Source: Spirochaetota bacterium (GTDB lineage Bacteria > Spirochaetota > Spirochaetia > DSM-27196 > PWMO01). From it: a DNA stretch of 33,045 bases. The notes under the pieces were generated by a model that ran no database searches, had not been told where the DNA came from, and saw nothing but the letters and a program-made list of their open reading frames with translations. Of the stretch, positions 31,221-33,045 are shown piece after piece. The position numbers and the translations under genes were made by a program. The stretch lies in contig JAAAOH010000015.1 in NCBI GenBank assembly GCA_009908925.1, positions 1 through 33,045 on the forward strand, given 5' to 3'. Positions within the stretch are counted from its first letter, which is position 1. Every line of letters begins with the position of its first letter.

Positions 31221-32024
31221 CTATCTCCGCGGAATGATGAGCACCGAGCAGCGCGCGGAGTGCGGCAGTTCCTCGGCCGTGGAGCCGAGCACGGCGCCCA
31301 GACCCGCGGGCGCATCGGACTTTCCGACTATCACGACATCCGCGCCGACCCGTCGTGCCTCCCGGACGATCTCACGTCGGGGGTTTCCCACGGTGGCCGT
31401 CTCATCGGTCTCGTCGAAGTTGTCGGAAAACTCACCTGCGAGCCGTTCAAGGCTCGACTCCACCTCGCTCAGTCGTGCCCGCTCTGCGGCAGGGTCCGGT
31501 GCACGCTCTCCCACGTGCATGAGCCGCAGCCGGTGCCCCGAAAGGCCCGGCGAGCACAGATAGGGCGCGACATCGGCGTCTGTTGCCTTGAAAGCGGTGG
31601 CGTAGAGAACCGTCATCCCCTCCTCTCCGGGAGCGGGACGGTTGTGCTTGTGGACGAACACCGGCAGATCGGCCAGCCGGATAACGTCTCTGGTGGTGCT
31701 CCCGAGAATGCTGCGCTGAATCCAGGTCTTGCGCTTCCAGGAGAAAACGATGAAGTCGGCTGCCTCTTCCTCTGAGACACGCACGATCTCATTCGCCGCA
31801 GAACCGTTTCGCACGAGGACCCGCGACTCGAACCCGCGCGCCGCGGCCCGGTCGGAAACTCGCCACAGCCGCTTCTCCGCGCGTCCGGCGGCCGCGACAC
31901 CGAACTCCACCACGTGGAGAAAGGTGATCTTCCGCGTGCCGAAGAGTGAGAGATAGGCAAGCATCTCCTCGATGCGGGATGTGGTTTCGTTGAAGTTCAG
32001 CGGAAACAGTGCATGTTCGAACAT
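31221..32024 (-). CDS. Two-domain universal stress protein
   Basis: The 267-residue protein has AGGCGG just before the ATG. Two UspA-like domains lie in tandem. The first (residues 1-125) opens FEHALFPLNF and contains ADFIVFSWKRKTW. The second (from about 140) ends VDVVIVGKS-type sequence (GADVVIVGKSDAPAGLGAVLGSTAEELPHSARCSVLIIP). The second keeps the G-x-G...GS nucleotide-binding pattern, while the first has only a partial GST version. Such proteins bind ATP or nucleotides and rise under stress. It lies 23 bases after the SorC-type regulator gene on the same strand and is probably co-transcribed with it. Confidence 0.9.
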   Translation of the reverse strand: MFEHALFPLNFNETTSRIEEMLAYLSLFGTRKITFLHVVEFGVAAAGRAEKRLWRVSDRAAARGFESRVLVRNGSAANEIVRVSEEEAADFIVFSWKRKTWIQRSILGSTTRDVIRLADLPVFVHKHNRPAPGEEGMTVLYATAFKATDADVAPYLCSPGLSGHRLRLMHVGERAPDPAAERARLSEVESSLERLAGEFSDNFDETDETATVGNPRREIVREARRVGADVVIVGKSDAPAGLGAVLGSTAEELPHSARCSVLIIPRR

Positions 32025-32047
32025 ACCGCCTGCCGGAGCCCGGAGGA

Positions 32048-33043
32048 TCAGCTATCGGCGGCACCGCTCTCCGGGGTGCCGGCGTTTACACCCGCGTCGC
32101 CGGCCTCCAGGGTGCCGCCGGCAAGCGCAGCGGCCGCCTCGACATCGGTGACCAGCACCGTTGCCATGCCGGAAGCCAGCGCCGCGGACAGGGCCGGCGC
32201 CTTTCGCGCGCCCGCGGCGACCACAACGGCGTTCTCGGCGTTGCGCATGCGTTCGGCATCCATTTTGATCATCCGCTCATCGAGCTCCGTGCTTATAAGG
32301 TTACCGGAGGCGTCGATAAAGGTAAAGTTCATGGCCGCCACCGCACCCGCCTCGCGCAGGCGGGCGAGCTCCTCGGGCGGGATGATCTCGTACTTGGACA
32401 CCGAATCCTCTTCGCTCAACCCGCTCACCCCCACCAGGAGGGTAGTGACCTTTTCCCAGGCACGAAGCACGCGGACGAAGTTTCCGTCCGCACGAATGGA
32501 GCGGCTCGTCTCCGCGGTGTCGAGGATGGCAGGCGTGTTCACGAGGTAACTCGAGCCGCCGAGCTTGCGGGCGAAGCGCGATGCAATCGCGTTGGGGTAG
32601 ATGCCGGTTTCGACCTCACCCATCGCGCCGATGATCGGCACGACGTCCACGCCGCTCTTGCCGGTATCGGGCAGATGATCGGCAACCGCCTTGAGGGTCT
32701 CTCCCCAGCTCACGCCGAGGTAGTCCCCACTCGATACCGTGCGACCGAGAAGCTCGGCAAGCGCGCGCGCCATGTCGATGAAGATCTGCTCGCGGCGGGC
32801 GGAACTGGGGACCACGACGCACTCACGAAGCCCGTAGGTCGACTCGATCGCGGTCTCGAGCTCCGCGTAGCCGGCCTCGGGGTCGTGAATGCGAATCTCC
32901 ACGATGCCTTCGCCTTTGGCGCGCGAGAGCCCGCGGGAGACAGTGGCCATGCTGATGTTCAACCGCTCGGCGATGTCACGCTGGGTGAGCTCATCGACGT
33001 AGTACATCCGCGCGATCTTGTGCAGAAGCCGTTGTCGTCCCAC
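32048..33043 (-). CDS. SorC-family sugar-responsive transcriptional regulator (at window edge)
   Basis: The open frame runs from the window edge. The first in-frame start visible is a GTG at 33041-33043, and the true start could lie just outside. An N-terminal helix-turn-helix (YYVDELTQRDIAERLNISMATVSRGLSRA) is followed by the SorC sugar-phosphate-binding domain: DYLGVSWGETLKAVADHL, DVVPIIGAMGE, FARKLGGSSYLVNTPAI, LLVGVSGLSEED and ARKAPALSAALASGMATVLVTDVEAAAAL. Family members respond to phosphorylated sugars and usually control a nearby sugar operon, which would be outside the window. The last 25 residues are Gly/Ala-rich. Confidence 0.9.
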   Translation of the reverse strand: MGRQRLLHKIARMYYVDELTQRDIAERLNISMATVSRGLSRAKGEGIVEIRIHDPEAGYAELETAIESTYGLRECVVVPSSARREQIFIDMARALAELLGRTVSSGDYLGVSWGETLKAVADHLPDTGKSGVDVVPIIGAMGEVETGIYPNAIASRFARKLGGSSYLVNTPAILDTAETSRSIRADGNFVRVLRAWEKVTTLLVGVSGLSEEDSVSKYEIIPPEELARLREAGAVAAMNFTFIDASGNLISTELDERMIKMDAERMRNAENAVVVAAGARKAPALSAALASGMATVLVTDVEAAAALAGGTLEAGDAGVNAGTPESGAADS

Positions 33044-33045
33044 AT

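Overview
The window is a compact stretch of about 62% GC bacterial chromosome with 29 protein genes, one tRNA and almost no free space. It has no insertion sequences, prophage, CRISPR or rRNA. An [FeFe]-hydrogenase maturation operon points to an anaerobe or facultative anaerobe that makes or uses H2. Glucosyl-3-phosphoglycerate synthase, a hyperacidic secreted FecR-type protein and the gene mix fit a free-living, possibly salt-adapted member of the Spirochaetota. That placement is an inference, because no rRNA or other decisive phylogenetic marker lies in the window.

Layout. (a) 1-8.4 kb is a carbohydrate-acid uptake and catabolism region. It holds a truncated MFS transporter, a membrane sulfatase/phosphoglycerol-transferase-like protein, a tripartite tricarboxylate-type transporter (tctCBA), a divergent IclR regulator, and an eda-kdgK pair for 2-keto-3-deoxygluconate. 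The same 15-bp palindrome, TGAAAC-N3-(G/A)TTTCA, lies in the tctC/iclR divergent region and on the predicted transcription start of eda. This links transporter, regulator and catabolic genes as one regulon. (b) 8.5-8.75 kb has a 12-bp inverted-repeat element and tRNA-Pro(GGG). (c) 8.8-13.0 kb has the FecR-domain protein and a tight three-gene operon: an M20-like metallohydrolase homologue that has lost active-site residues, GpgS, and an ABC ATPase without a permease. The two internal junctions of this operon share nearly the same sequence. (d) 13.0-15.3 kb encodes a nucleotidyltransferase, a TPM-domain membrane protein and LemA. (e) 15.3-17.5 kb encodes a dihydroorotate-dehydrogenase-like protein and an aldose 1-epimerase.

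(f) 17.5-23.3 kb is the hydG-hydE-TM1266-like regulator-aspA-hydF operon, with overlapping or nearly touching genes behind a clear sigma-70-type promoter. HydG has Gly instead of Cys at one expected ligand of its C-terminal cluster. No structural hydrogenase gene is present. (g) 23.3-26.6 kb is a chaperone block of two Hsp20 genes followed by dnaK. A good sigma-54-type site lies upstream of the Hsp20 pair, and no CIRCE element is visible. (h) 26.7-33 kb holds a small PH/GRAM-like unknown, a PAS-PAS-GGDEF-EAL protein, a DapA-family aldolase, a DsrE-like protein, a two-domain universal stress protein and a SorC-type sugar-responsive regulator at the edge.

The best leads are the shared IclR palindrome, the degenerate peptidase with GpgS, the altered HydG cluster motif with AspA in the maturation operon, the sigma-54-like control of small heat-shock genes, and several short in-frame tandem duplications in linker regions of unrelated proteins.
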